DNA of 64,000 nucleotides from Cryptomeria japonica (GCF_030272615.1 NC_081410.1:258775533-258839532), one strand, 5' to 3'. Shown: positions 45,010-57,322, counted from the first letter of the stretch. Made by a program: numbers and translations. The notes: generated by a model not told the origin, from the letters alone.

Positions 45010-47121
45010 ATTTGATGATCATGATTTGGCTCAATTACAAACTTCTGATCATTCTCCTGAATGGGTTGTCAAGGATGGTCGCTAGCGTGACTTGGCTTAT
45101 GACAAATTCATGTCGGCTTCGTCATATTTTTGCAAATTTATAGGTAATTATATTCCAAAACCTTCACATTCTTATTATAAATCTTTTGTTCCCAAGGCAT
45201 TAATATTTCAGGGTATTCTAGGTCTTCATCCCGTTGATCACCCAAAGACTCCTTTTAAGCATTTTCATTCCTTTTTTGGTTCTAAAAAACCTAGGAAGCA
45301 TAGATATGTTTCGCCTCAACCACCATTTGACATTTGTGATGGCTCCTCGTGTTCTGATGGTTTTCCCCCATTAGCTTCTTCTGGATCTCCCTCCCAGGAT
45401 TGTAATCCTTCCCTCCCATCTTATGTCACCTGGCCAAATAACACTTTGGTTCCAAACCCTCACTTCCTTTCTTCCCTGAATGACATTCATGTTGCTAAAC
45501 GAGCTCCCTTCCATCCAAATCCACTTCCCCTTAACTCTCCCTCTGCATTTCCAATTCAATAAGGGGTAATCCACATTCTTCTGTGCAGTATAAGATTATA
45601 TTCCCTGATTACATGATTCAGGACTCTGTGAAGTTATTGCATTCTACTGCCCTCATTGGTAAGCTTCTTTCTCTGGTTTCTTTTGGTAAATTGTTAACAT
45701 GGGCAAAGTCTAATTGGGATTGTATGAAGGATTTATTTCTATTTGATAAAGATTCTCTATATTTCACTGTGATTTTCAATTTTGAAAAGTATAGGGATTG
45801 TGTGCATAGATTTAAAGGGTGGTTTTGTTTTGGGATAGGAATTTTTACCTATGCTTGGTCTCCTCATTTTGATATTCAATCGGCAAAGCCACAATTTATG
45901 CCCCTCTGGGTGACTTTCCGAGGTCTTACTTTGGAGTATCGTGATATGTATATGGTTGAAATCCAGGCAAACAAATTGGGCATCTTTATTAAGCATGATT
46001 CACTTCCTTTCAAATGAACTCATCTTTCGGTTAGGGTTTGTTTGCTATTAAATCTATCTATACCCATTCCCTCTGAGATTACTATTTTCTCCAAATATGG
46101 TGTGTGGATTCAGCCTGTGGTGATTCAAGATTCGATCGCTATTCATTCTTGTGCTTCGTTACTTGGCCATTTCACCTCTCAATGTTGTGGTGATTCTGAT
46201 GCACCTTTACAAGTTTGTTCAGATTTTTCATCTAATTTTTGCCAATGTTCCCTTTTTAAAATTAAGGATCGTTAGTCTTTAAAGGATCATAATGTTAAGG
46301 ATTCTACTCCTTTACCTCTTTCTATTACATCTCTCGTTCCTTTTTCTGGATATACAGTATGTGATGTGCCTCTGATGGATTTTAATTTTCTCTACTCTCT
46401 AGCCATGTTCTTCTTTGCTCTATCTACCATTCATCAGTTTTGTTTTGTTTCTTCAAACTTGGTTAAGTTTCTTCTTAGTCCTTCTAAGGATTATTGGTCT
46501 TCTAAATTTCATTTTGAACTTTTTCTGTTCTCCTCTGTGAGTTTTTTTCAAATTTCTTGTCCTTCGGTTCCGTTTCCAAAATTGTTGTTACCTTTGAATG
46601 GTTGCACAAATCATTGCTCTATTAATTCTTCTCCTTGTTCTTCTTTTGTGGGTCTGGCGGATGATACCAAAATTGTTCATAGTTTGATTTTTGATAGTGA
46701 TTCTTTTTTGCCCATTCCAAGGTCTCCTTCTTCTCTTTCCATTTATGAAGAGAAGATTCAGCTTATTGCTTTAGATATTTTATTTTTAGTTTCTTTTGAT
46801 CTATTTGATGAGATTGTTGCAAAGGAATTTCCTGAATTTTCTTTTTCTTCTACATCTGCCTCTTCGGGGCCTGTCCATGATGGTTGTCATGTTTCCTCTT
46901 CTCAGCTAAATTCAGTTGAAGGTGTGGATGTGAATCTTATTGATAGTCCTTCTTCAACTATTCCTAATGTGTATAGATTTGATTTCTCTCAGAAGTTAGC
47001 CTTGGAGAAATCTCCTTATGTTTCCCCCCTATTGTTAAAACTCCTAAGAAGAGGGGTCAAAAACCAAAATTGGCTAAAATCAAGGAGGAGATTGCGGCTG
47101 GTATTCAATCCACTATTGTAG
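45010..47121 (+). pseudogene. LINE ORF1 (DUF4283-like, zinc-knuckle remnant)
   Basis: Frames 45092-45559 and 45583-46014 are joined by a frameshift near 45570. The second contains a DUF4283-like block: FDKDSLYFTVIFNFEKYRD, RFKGWFCFGIGIFTYAW, PLWVTFRGL and NKLGIFIKHD. After a TGA at 46015-46017, SCASLLGHFTSQC at about 46147-46185 is a damaged CCHC knuckle. The C-terminal half (46366-47118) is Ser/Phe-rich. ORF1 proteins of plant LINEs bind the element RNA. At least two frameshifts and several stops are present. Confidence 0.7.
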
Positions 47122-47176
47122 AGAAATTTTCTTCCCAAGTCAAAACAAGGAGTGCATGTTGCTCTCCTTGTGATAA

Positions 47177-47965
47177 ATGAGGATTTTATCCTGGAATGTC
47201 AAGGGCTTAAATGCCCCTGACAAAAGGGGAAGGATCAAGAAATTTCTTGATTCTTCAAAAGTGGATATCATCTTATTGCAAGAGTCTAAACTTTCTCAAG
47301 ATTTTTTTGATAACATAATTTCCAAATGGTCCCTTTGGAAAGTTGTTCATGTTCCTTCTTTGGGCGCTTCTGGTGGTCTTATAACTTTATGGAATCCTAA
47401 ATCAGTCAAAGTTGAGATGTTATCTTTTGCTTCTCATTGGCAGTTGTTAAAGGTTGACTGGTTTGAAGTCTCTTTTGTTCTGTTTAATATTTATGGTCCG
47501 ACTTCTCCTTCAGATAAAACCGACTTATGGGATTCTTTATCTGAATTGTTTTTACAATATGATGATTTTTTTATTGTGCTTGGGGGTGATTTTAATGCTC
47601 TCCTTTCCTCGAATGAAAAAAGAGGGGGTAATCCTACAGCTCAGAAGGTTATTGATGACTCTTCTTCGTTTGTACAAAACAGTGCGTTATTCGATATTTT
47701 CCCTTCTAATGGTTCTTTCACTTGGACTAATAGGAGATCTAAATGTCAGATTGCCTCTTGCCTTGATAGATTTCTTATTTCCCTAAACCTACGTTTGAGC
47801 AACTTTTCCTTTTCTTCTGAGATTCTTACCTCCTCAGATTATGACCGTTTCCCAATTTTGCTCAATTTTGATAAATTGGATCATGTTCCCTCTGTTAGAC
47901 CTTCTTTTAAGTTTGAGAAAATATGGTTCACTCATCCTCATTTTCTTTCTTTATTAAAACAATGA
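47177..47965 (+). pseudogene. LINE ORF2 endonuclease domain
   Basis: The ATG at 47177 opens MRILSWNVKGLN, the conserved start of the apurinic-like (EEP) endonuclease of plant L1 LINEs. It continues with VDIILLQESKLS (catalytic Glu in QES), GGLITLW, FNIYGP, LGGDFNALLSSNEKRGG (GDFN catalytic Asp/Asn), FTWTN and SSDYDRFPILL, where SDH.P is usual: the catalytic His is Arg after Asp-Tyr-Asp. The frame ends at TGA 47963-47965. This domain nicks target DNA. Confidence 0.85.
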
Positions 47966-49900
47966 TGGATAAGTGCTCTATTTTGCAAAGGTACTAAGAT
48001 GTTTCAATTTTATTCCAAACTAAAATTTGTGAAATCTCAAATTATGGCTTGGATAAATTGGTCTTTAAGAATATTTTTCATGAAAAAGAGGCAGTTGCCA
48101 ATGATTTGAAGGTTGTTAATGAGGAGATTATTAGACATGACACTAATTCCTCCACTAATGATGCTCAAAAGAAATTGCAAGCTTACTGGGAGATCCTTTG
48201 CTCCCGGGTTGAAATCTATTGGCAGCAAAAGTCTCGTGAGGTTTGGCTTAAAGAAGGTGACATGAATACTGCCTTCTTTCAAGCTGCAACCAAGCTTAAA
48301 AGAGTTGCTTCTACAATTTTTAGTATTAAGGATTCTATGTCTCATTATGTCCTTAATTCAAATCAGCAGATTAGAGAGGAGGGGGTGTCTTTTTTTAAGG
48401 AATTGTTATCTCCTTCTTTTTCTTCTTCCTCTATGGATCATCATGTGGATTTGCTTTTAGATTCTATCCCCTCCCTTGTTTCTCATGATGATAATGACTT
48501 TCTTATGAGGCCTTTTTCTTTAGATGAGCTTCATTCTGTTGTTTTTTTCATGGCCCCTGACAAAGCTCCGGGTCCTTATGGGTTTACTATCTTGTTCTTT
48601 CAGAAATGTTGGGATTTTATTGGTTTTGACTTATTAATGGCTTTGGAAGAGTCTAGGAGGGGTGGGTATATCCTTAAAAAATTTAACATCACTTATATTG
48701 CCCTTATCCCGAAATCTAAGAATCCCCAAAATTTTGCTGAATTTAGACCCATTTCTTTTTGCAACTCTATTTACAAAATCTTCACCAAGGCTATTTATTC
48801 AAGACTTAAAATTCCCCTTCCTCATATCATCTCTCCTCAACAAGGAGGTTTTGTTCCGGGTCGAGAAACTCATGAGGGAGAAATTGTTGCTCATGAAACT
48901 TTACATTCCATAAATGCGTCCAATATCCCAGCTTTTGTGGTCAAACTTGATATGATGAAGGCTTATGATAAAGTTTGCTGGGCTTTTTTGCTCAAAGTTT
49001 TGAGAAAATTTGGTTTCTCTGAAAGCTGGTGTAAATGGATCAAGAGCTGTATTTCTACTGCTTCATTTTCTATCATCATTAATGGAGCTCCCTCTGGATA
49101 CTTTTCTTCAACCCAGGGTGTTAGACAAGGAGATCCTTTATGTCCTTTCTTATTTATCATTATGGCAGAAGCTTTTAGTTGATTGGTTATTAAGAAAAGG
49201 GATCTATGCTTTTGGAAAGGGGTGTTAATTCCCAACTCTAATATTTCAGTCACTCATAACCTTTTTGCCAATGATACACTTTTATTTGGGTCTTCTTCTA
49301 TTCAAGAGGCTACTCATATTAAATTTATTCTGGATACTTATACTATTGGATCTGGCCAATAGATTAGCCCCCATAAATCCAAGATCTTCGTTTTTAATAC
49401 TCCTCAGTTGGTGGCTAATAGACTTGTGAATATCTTAGGTTTCCCAGCAGACTCTCTTCCTTCTACCTATTTAGGGATTCCTTTCTTTATGGGATCTACT
49501 AAGTCTTCTTTTTGGAATTCAGTTGAGAGACTTAAATCTCATATTTCTGCTTGGAAGGCTAGGTGGTTGTCTCTTTCAGGTAGGATACTTCTCATTAAAA
49601 CGGTCCTATCTACCATTCCCAATTGCTATATCTCAGTTCTTTAAGCTCCCAGATCAGTCATCTCCCAAATTGAAAAGATTATTCGATCTTTTCTTTGGAA
49701 AAATAACATGAAAGAAGATAAAAAAGATTCCATTGATTTCTATGACCAAGATGTCTATTTCCAAGTAAGTTGGTGGTGCTGGGATTCAGGACTTATCTAA
49801 AAGAAATAGGGATTTTGGGGGCAAACTAGTTTGGTCTATGTATACTAAGCCCCAATCTTTGTGGTGCCAAATTATGCAGGCTAAGTATTTGGATTCCTAG
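47966..49900 (+). pseudogene. LINE ORF2 reverse transcriptase
   Basis: Frame 48049-49179 contains REVWLKEGDMNTAFF, AFMAPDKAPGPYGF-type block (reading DKAPGPYGF, usual Asp now Tyr), IALIPKSKNP, FRPISFCNSIYKI, QQGGFVPGRE, VVKLDMMKAYDKV and GVRQGDPLCPFLF. In the same frame a TGA at 49180-49182 (from CGA), a TAG (from CAG) near 49361 and a TAA near 49642 interrupt the rest. The catalytic FADD box reads FANDTLLFG near 49264, so the first catalytic Asp is Asn. Thumb motifs STYLGIPFF and WKARWLSLSGRILLIK follow. Confidence 0.88.
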
Positions 49901-50125
49901 AATCCTACTAGGATCTTCACAATTTCTAATCCTCCATAGGGGTATGCTATTTGGAACTTTATGATCTCATGTAGGGAAGTGGTCTCTAATTTTCTCTCCT
50001 AGCAGGTCAATTTGTGGGAGGATATTCTTTTTTGGAAAGACTCCTAGAATGGCTTTCCCCCTCTTTCGCAGCATGATTCTCTTGCTTCTGTTTCAATTGT
50101 TCTTTCTCAATCATGGGGAGTTAGA

Positions 50126-51025
50126 TTGGTTGATTATGTAGATAGTGTTGATCTATTTTCTCACAAGGTCTCATGGAAGGATCCCTCTACTTTGCTATTG
50201 TCCTTGCAGGAAATTCAAAATTTTAAATTTGTTTTGCAAGACCGAGTGGCTTTCCTTTCTAACATCAAAGATCAACTTATTTGGCACCCTTCTAAATCAA
50301 GAAACTACTCTGTTAAAGAAGGATATTTTTTTGTTCAACACATGGCCAATCAAAATGCTCCTCATCGTGCCTTTTTGTTTTGTTGGAATAATTTAGTATT
50401 ACCTAAAGCTGGTGTTTTTTCCTGGCTCGCGCTGCAAAATAGAATTTTGACTAGTGATCATCTAGTCAAATTTAATATTGCAACCTCCTTTTCTTGTGTC
50501 TTATGTGGTAAATCTCTTGAAGATGTCAATCATCTTTTTCTTCATTGTGAGTTTGCGAGTAGCTGTTGGCATTTTGTCCTCCAAAAGTTATCTCTTTCAT
50601 TCCCTTTACCTTTATCTTTATGGGACATGTTTTAGTCTTGGCCAGTTTTGTATTCATCTTCTCTATTTGCTTGTTTGTGGTTTATAATTCCCTCTTCAGT
50701 CACATGGGCCATTTGGTGGGAAAGAAACAAGGGCATTTTTAGATGTGATTCATCAAATTTATCGGTTGTTCTTGGGACTTTGGAAAGAAGTATTATTGAG
50801 AAAGTTAATGCTCATGTTCAGAAATATTTTAATATGAATTCAGAGTTCTCTTCTTGGGATAATTTTATGATCTCTTCTTGGAAAAGTATCATTATTCTTG
50901 TATCACCCACCTTTCCAAGGATTCAGAAAACACTTGTAGACATAAATTCCATAAAATTGCATCCTCCTAATGCCCCTTTTTGTAAATTGAATTTTGATGG
51001 ATCCTCCCGTGGAAAACCTTGGTGA
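50126..51025 (+). pseudogene. LINE ORF2 zf-RVT domain and linker
   Basis: Frame 50126-50632 reads DQLIWHPSKSRNYSVKEGY, FCWNNLVLPKAGVFSWLA, then the zinc-binding CVLCGKSLEDVNHLFLHC, the signature of the zf-RVT domain in plant LINE RTs. After a TAG at 50633-50635, frame 50648-51022 continues with WAIWWERNKGIFR (usual W.IWKERN..IF) and leads to LNFDGSSRG, the start of RNase H. Confidence 0.85.
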
Positions 51026-51450
51026 TTCAGGAATAGGGATAGTTTTTCGTGATCATTTGGGTTCTTTATTAGCATTAAAAGCTATGCCAATTTCTCCTAG
51101 CACAAATAATATGGCTGAGGATTGTGCTCTTTTAGAAGGTCTTGTTATGGCTAAGGATTTTAATTTCAAATACCTTCATATTGAAGGTGATTTAGCTATT
51201 GTCATTAATGCTTGCAAGGCAAGAAAAGCTGATAATTGGCATTTTTGATATGTTCTTGAACAAATATGGACTCTTCTTGATATGTTTGAGTGCCTCATCA
51301 TCTCACATGTTTATTGTGAAGGTAATGCATTGGCTGATTGCCTCGCTAATATGGGTTGTGACAAAACTGTTATTGATTCCTCTCTATTGGGGAGTGATTT
51401 GATGAGCTTCCCAAACCTATTAAGTATAGCCTGTAGAGAGTTGATTATTT
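50976..51450 (+). pseudogene. LINE RNase H domain
   Basis: KLNFDGSSRGKP in one frame is followed, after a frameshift at about 51018, by GDSGIGIVFRDHLG, NNMAEDCALLEGL, IEGDLAIVINACK, a stop at 51246, and YCEGNALADCLANMGC. All four acidic positions (DG, AE, GD, AD) remain, spread over two frames. RNase H at the LINE 3' end removes RNA from the cDNA hybrid. It is the intact counterpart of the remnant at 36150-36680. Confidence 0.85.
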
Positions 51451-52338
51451 AATCTTTCTTATTATATGATTGCTCATTTATATGAGTTGATATTCTCTTC
51501 TCTCAGTGAGGTATTTCTTTTCATAATTTCATTTGGTTTTGATTTGAAGTACTTTTCTTTACTTGATCATCGACATTCATTAATGATGAGTTGGTTGTTA
51601 TTGATGTTGTTCATGTGTTTGGTACTCTCTTCTGGTGTGAAATATAGAGATATTTATTTTCACATTGGGAATCCATCCTTCATATGCCATTTAAAGTTTA
51701 GCGCAGCGTTGTTTTCATGATTATCTCTGTACGCTGCTTCTTTTGCTTTGTTAGATTTTTTATGATATATCTCCTCTTTCTTTTCATTTATGACATAAAC
51801 ATTTTGGGCTTCATTTCTCTCTAGAATTTCCACATTCACCTCTTCTCCTCTGGCATTTGTCTATAATGGCAGACCGCAGATCTCATGTCATTGGTGTCAG
51901 TCATGTTTTGGAACCTTGCGTTTCTTGTAAATTCTCTACATTTTGTAGTATATATATATTTTGGTTGCAGTTGTTTTTTGGTGCAGGGGCATGTCAATTT
52001 TGGTTGCATGAGTTCTTTGTTGTAGGGCCTTCAAGATATCTCGTAAATAAGCTTGCATGCTCCTATTCCTTAAAATGAGCTTGCATGCTCCTATTTGTAA
52101 ATGAGCCAGCATGCTCCTTTGCTGATCTCTATTTTGTAACTAGCTTCGGCTAGAGGATTGTTCACTACTTCTCTTCTATAGTCATGTTGATGAGAAATGA
52201 CCAGAGTTTTTCTTGCTGGTTCTTTTCTCTGGGAGCTCAGTTTGAACCAGTTTTTAAATATATTATAAAAATTATATATTATTAATAAAATATATCATGG
52301 CATTGCCACCTTGCCAAAAAAAATAAAAAAATAAAAAT
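51451..52338 (+). other. LINE 3' untranslated region and A-rich tail
   Basis: It is T-rich and non-coding. It carries three imperfect copies of TGAGCTTGCATGCTCCTATT at about 52048-52121 and ends in an A-rich tail broken by single T residues (about 52317-52338), as LINE tails usually are. Confidence 0.7.
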
Positions 52339-52534
52339 GTGTGCCCACACATGAAAATTATAAATATCATTAGACATAGGCCAAAAATATTAAATACTTT
52401 CAATCTATTATGTCCCCTTGGATACTTTCCAAGGTACATGGAGACCTATATATGGTTGCATTTATTTTAATTCTCCCAACCTTTGCTAAATTCAGAATGA
52501 ATATTATTTTTGGGTGATGCAAGATTTCTCTACA
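52339..52534 (-). repeat. TE6 3' LTR, right fragment
   Basis: It aligns with 54620-54813 and ends on the plus strand with GGGTGATGCAAGATTTCTCT followed by ACA, the same as copy B. Confidence 0.8.
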
Positions 52535-54085
52535 CCCATCCAGATAATCTTGTATTAGACACCTAGGGTAGGAAAATGGAGTTGGGTGGTAGAGCCACCC
52601 TTTTAGATTTCCAACCCCATCACTGTAATGTTTGAACCTCTAATTGGTTGTCTTCCTCCTCTTCTAGCACCTAGTCAAAGCAAGCACCCTCCTGTTTTGA
52701 TAACTTTGATCTTAAATCTTCTTCCTCAATGTGGAATAAAATACACCATAACTAGATATCATCCTCAAAATGTTGCTCCACTTAGCATTCCTTCTCATCT
52801 CACCACTCAACATTCTTCTTCTCATCTTCTTCTTCATGGATTTGAACCCACCCAAGTCTAGCCATCTCCACTAAATGCATTTTGCAATCTCCTTTGCACT
52901 CACAACCTCAACATAAACCTCTCTACCATCCTTTTTATTTACAACCAACCTCTCTATTCTTGACTGCTCCATGCTCTCCATCATCCCCATGCCCTCCAAA
53001 GTACATTTAACAACTCCTATTGCATCTTCATCTTTTTTTCCTCTATCTTTTCTACAACATAACCCATGATTGCAATAGATTTCTTTAATTCTTTCATTCC
53101 TTCATAAAATCATGATCCTTTATCTTAAATTGATGTGAGCCATTTTGCTTCTACTAATGAAATCTCATCCATTATTGCAACCCTTTCTTCACCTTTCTCT
53201 TCTACTGTAGAGATTTCCAGGCCTTTTCAAAGACTTCCCTCTATTACAATCTCTTTAGGTTCATCTTCAAATAAGATATTTATTCTTATAACATCCTCAT
53301 CTTCATTGATCTTCATATTAAATAAGGTACCCTCAAATTCTATCTTCATTTTTGCTACAACCTCTTTGATCTTATCCTCTATGCCTTTCAATGGACATGT
53401 CTTTGCAACAAACTCTTCTCCATCTCCATCAAATATTGGAACTTCCAAGTCCTCTCCTACAACCTTTTTTTTGTGACACATACAAGGCACTCTATTGCAT
53501 CTTTCTTCTTTCCTACAATCAAAACATTATTAGAAAGAAAATTACTCACACCTCTATTTTTCTCTACTTTTCTCTTCCCATTTTTTTGTTGTTATATCAT
53601 TCAGTTATTGTTGCATCTCTATCATAAATTATCTAATCTTATTTCTATTTTCACAAGCATAGGATTCCTCAAAATCTATCCAATAAAAAGTGTCATTTTC
53701 TTCTTCCTCTTTTCCATCTTTAACTTCTTGAATCTTTTACACTCTCATGTCCTAGTGTAAAATAGCTCATGCTTGATGATTTGTTTACACACTTAGGAAC
53801 CTCATTCCATAGTTCCTCTTACCAACACCCTCAGGTTCTAGTAAAAAATACCACACATTTGGTTCTCTACTTTCACACTTAAGAAAAATTGCTCCACAAC
53901 TTCTTTACATAGCTCTTGTTGTAATTTTCTCATACACACACTCTACTACAAATTCTAGTGCAAGACTGGCTCATGTTTGATGCTCTTTCTGCATGCTTAG
54001 GAACACTGGTCACACACTCTACCCATAGATCTTGGTGTAATATTACCTCACATTTGACATTTTGTCTACATTCTTAGGAACATTA
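52535..54085 (-). other. TE6 internal region, no pol; hypothetical frames only
   Basis: On the minus strand, frame 53490-53227 gives 87 codons (acidic, LEVPIFDGDGEEFVAK and FEDEPKEIVIEG), and nearby frames give Lys/Arg/Glu-rich peptides. None match gag, integrase or RT. The composition suggests a decayed hydrophilic protein. It could be captured host sequence or an element-specific ORF. Confidence 0.45.
53766..54085. repeat. Degenerate tandem repeat next to the TE6 PBS
   Basis: Words like CTCATG(C/T)TTGATG...TACA..CTTAGGAAC recur at about 53766, 53979 and 54045, with weaker copies between. The last copy runs into the PBS. Confidence 0.55.
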
Positions 54086-54097
54086 GGTTTGATACCA
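54086..54097 (-). other. TE6 primer-binding site (initiator tRNA-Met type)
   Basis: TGGTATCAAACC on the minus strand abuts the LTR end. The canonical site is TGGTATCAGAGC, two mismatches away. It fixes the orientation of TE6. Confidence 0.75.
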
Positions 54098-54813
54098 TGA
54101 TGTAGGTAAAATCCACCCAACAACAATAATGTAACAACAACAAAAAAATCAAGAGAAAATACTTACCTCTTATCAATCCAATGAAATAGAGAAATATAAT
54201 ATTCCAAGACTTAAAAAATATTAGCCAAATTTACCTTTCAAATTTTCAATCTAGAGATACAAGCCTTGCTACTTAAGCTATGTATTGAAGGACTCAACTT
54301 TGAATGACCAAACAACTAGCCCAAGCCCAAATTTATAGTGTTCTTTGCACCTCTTAGAAATCCCATGTGCCCTCTTGATGAACAACATATGACTATCAAT
54401 AAAAGAAACATGTAGCCAATAGAGGACTCTTCAATTTTCCCAAGAGGACACCTAAGTTGGTGTCTCATTAATTTTACAAAGTGAGCACCTAAGGAGGTGT
54501 TTTTTCCCATTTATCTTTGCAACCACAAAAACATGTGTATGCATAACTCTTCCCCTTTCCCAAATTCATGCCAAGATGGACATTTTCTTGATTTTTCATT
54601 ATAAATAAGAGAAATATGTACCTACATATGAAAATTATAATTTCCTTTAGACAGAGGAATAAAATATTAAATAATTATAACCCCCTATCTCCACTTGGAC
54701 ACTTTTCAAGGTACATGGAAACCTATAGATGGTTGGAAACCTATTTTAATTCTCCTAACCTTAACTCAATTAAGAGTAAACAATATTTTTGGGTGATGCA
54801 AGATTTCTCTACA
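54098..54813 (-). repeat. TE6 5' LTR (716 bp)
   Basis: On the minus strand it starts TGTAGAGAAATCTTGCATCA and ends CTACATCA. It is the uninterrupted copy that defines the LINE insertion point in copy A. Confidence 0.8.
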
Positions 54814-57322
54814 TTCATGGATGTTCTTGCTTTAATTATTATATAATTTTAATAAATAATTATTGCAACTATTATCATACAAATTAATTTATGGGCCTAA
54901 TAATGTTCTTGTGGAAACTTGGTTGTGATGTTGTAGGGATTTGAGGATTGGCAAGAAGGCGGTAGTTTTTTTCTTCTATTGTGTAGTGACTCTCCTTGAT
55001 TCATCCTTTATGAGAGGATGTGATAAATACTTTTGGATTTATTCATGTCCTTGATGCCTCATGTTTCATTCTTAATATTGATATTCTCTTTGATAATAGT
55101 GGATTCATTATGATTACTATGTTGACTCAAAGATCTAGTGTGATTATTGAAATTAGGACTATTTAGGACATGTGGTTCATGGTTATCTCTTATTATGATT
55201 TATCTTGTGCTAGACATTTCATATTGATAGATGCGACACTATGGAATTAAGTGGTTGACAATATATTCAGGACTGTATTAATGAGGGATTTAGGATTGGT
55301 GATTTATATGCACTCATTTTGCATGTGAGGTTTATGTTTGCTCATGATAATATGATGCTATCTTTTTATGTACTAACCTCAATTCATGTTTATATTGGGT
55401 AACGATGATGAAGATGATGCTATGTTTTTCATGATTGTTTTACTACTGTGTTTGTGAAAGAGATGATGCCATACCACTTGTCATGAGAATGATATTACGT
55501 TGTGATTCTCTTTCACCTATCTGATTATTTTATATTATATATACATTGTTGTGTGTACATTGGTGGTTATAAGTTTGAAGGTACTAGACATTGACTCCAC
55601 CTGGCTCCACAGGTTTGAGTGTGTCTTTATCTCAATGGCAAGTTGATTGGAGGTGACATGAGATTTCATTCTATACTCTAGGTTTGGTTGGTATCCTATC
55701 AGTTGGTGTCTTGGTTAGAATTACAATGTTAGCGTCATGCGGCATTTCATGTTACCCTATGCGAGGTTGCCTTGAGGATTTGTGATTATTAATTAAATTA
55801 TTAACTAATTAATTAGTTTATATAGTTTATTAATATTAAATTAAATTAATATTTGTCATTTATATTATGCATGAAAGATTATTTATGTTATAAGTATGTG
55901 GGAAATATTAGTGGTATTGAGTTTAAATTATATTGGCTGGAGTATTTATATTTATTCGTACATTTAATTATTTATTATTTATTTATTTATTATGGGCTTA
56001 TCTATTTATTGGTTATTTATTTGTTATTATTTATTTACTTACCTCTTGTTATGATTGGCCCATTTGGGAGTTGTTCTTGTGAGATATTATTATTTAATTC
56101 TTTATTTATTTATTTATATTATTTTGTAGTTTACCAATTATTGGGCTTTTGATTTATTTATTTTATTTATTAGTCCCTTCTATTTTATTTATTGGGTAAT
56201 GGGTTTATTTATTATTTATAATTGTTTAATCTTTTACCCATTTATTTACCATTTACTTTACTTACTCTCTCTTATTATTGGCTATGAGATTTGGAGATTG
56301 GGATAATATTATTTTATATTATCTTGTTTTTAATTTTCGAGATGGTTGGTAGGAGATATTATATTTTGGATTATTTTGATTGGCTGGAGAGGTTGTATAA
56401 TTCTTGGTTAATTTTTATTTCTTTGGAGATTTGTGTTTGTCAAGGGATTGCTTGGCTAGAGGAATTTTCTGATAATTATAGTTTGGGGAAATAATTTTTG
56501 TGTATTGATTTGGCTGGGAGATTGTTTTGGATTTATTGAGCTTTGATTTCATGTGGGTTGTGGATTTGGCATGGATGTGAATCTCTGCAACGATTTTTCA
56601 TTCCACAACTTCTATTTTTCAGGTCAGAGGAAATTTAACCTTCACATTTTAATTTGAAAAGCTTGTCTTCTCTATGCGTATGAGAGAAATTTGGGGCATA
56701 CTGTGTGATTAAATATATATTTGGGAAATTAATATGTGCTATAGTTTTATTTATTAAAATTTTGAAGTTTCCCAGACATGCCTTGTTGTGAGTTTTGGGT
56801 CTTTTGAATTATATGTCTTGGGAACTATTGATTTCTTTTCTTGTGAGGGAGCTGGTTGCTTATCCTTTTTTCGCATTTGGAATTCTACCTAGTGATGTTG
56901 TGGAAATGTTATTTTGTGTTTTAGGATGTTGTGAGTTTTTGCCTATGGAAAGTTTTTGTGTGTGATTGGGAGGATTATATGCTTTTATTGTGGAGTTTTG
57001 ACTCATTTTTTATTTTTGTAACTTTATTTCATTTGGAATTCGTCTTTTATTGGTGTATTTGGCTTGGGCTTATGCATATATTTTATTTTCAGACTTAGTT
57101 GATTTCCTCTATGTCATTTTTGAGTCTTTTAACTCTTTTGTTTCATATGTGCTAGTGTATTGGGTATACACACTAGACTATATGTTGAATGCACCATTGT
57201 TTGTAACATATGTGCTAAATTGTTTATGAGATACGCCGATCTGTGGCACATAGACACTGGAAAATGTCTTATATGCATTGTTTCATGTCTTGTATGCATC
57301 AACTAATATGTTGTATGCGTTG
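54814..57322. other. No gene seen; AT-rich sequence with TTTA-rich tract
   Basis: From about 55780 to 56290 the sequence is dominated by TTATTTA words, with a palindromic TTAATATTAAATT...AATTTAATATT-like patch near 55830. The 99-codon ORF at 55853-56149 is a product of this tract. The rest may be old LTR sequence but no boundary could be placed. Confidence 0.4.

Larger units (their letters stand above)
44903..52338 (+). mobile_element. L1-type LINE with RNase H, near full length but decayed
   Basis: ORF1 (DUF4283-like), then ORF2 with endonuclease, RT, zf-RVT and RNase H, then a 3' untranslated region and an A-rich tail (about 52317-52338) are in the right order over 7.4 kb. The 5' junction at about 44902 and 3' junction at about 52338 come from comparison with the uninterrupted LTR copy at 54580-54625. 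About 25-30 bp of the LTR present in copy B are missing, and no target-site duplication could be found. Confidence 0.88.
44421..54813 (-). mobile_element. TE6: short non-autonomous LTR element, minus strand, split by a LINE
   Basis: LTR copy B (54098-54813) aligns with 44421-44902 plus 52339-52534, that is, LTR copy A once the LINE is removed. A tRNA-Met-type PBS (54086-54097, minus) abuts copy B. A purine-rich CTGGATGGG abuts copy A at 52535-52543. The internal region is only about 1.55 kb and encodes no pol. LTR ends are TGTAGAGAAA...CATCA on the minus strand. No matching 5-bp duplication is seen (ATTAT on the left, TTCAT on the right). This has the layout of a LARD/TRIM-like non-autonomous copia derivative. 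Confidence 0.78.

Noticed and set aside
44411-54870. Matching AT-rich flanks (ATTTTAATAAAT) as TE6 target duplication
   Set aside because: On the right the match lies about 30 bp beyond the LTR end, and such words are frequent in this AT-rich sequence.
55853-56149. 99-residue Tyr/Leu-rich ORF with a membrane-like look
   Set aside because: It is produced by the TTATTTA-rich tract; hydrophobicity follows from TTA, TAT and ATT codons.
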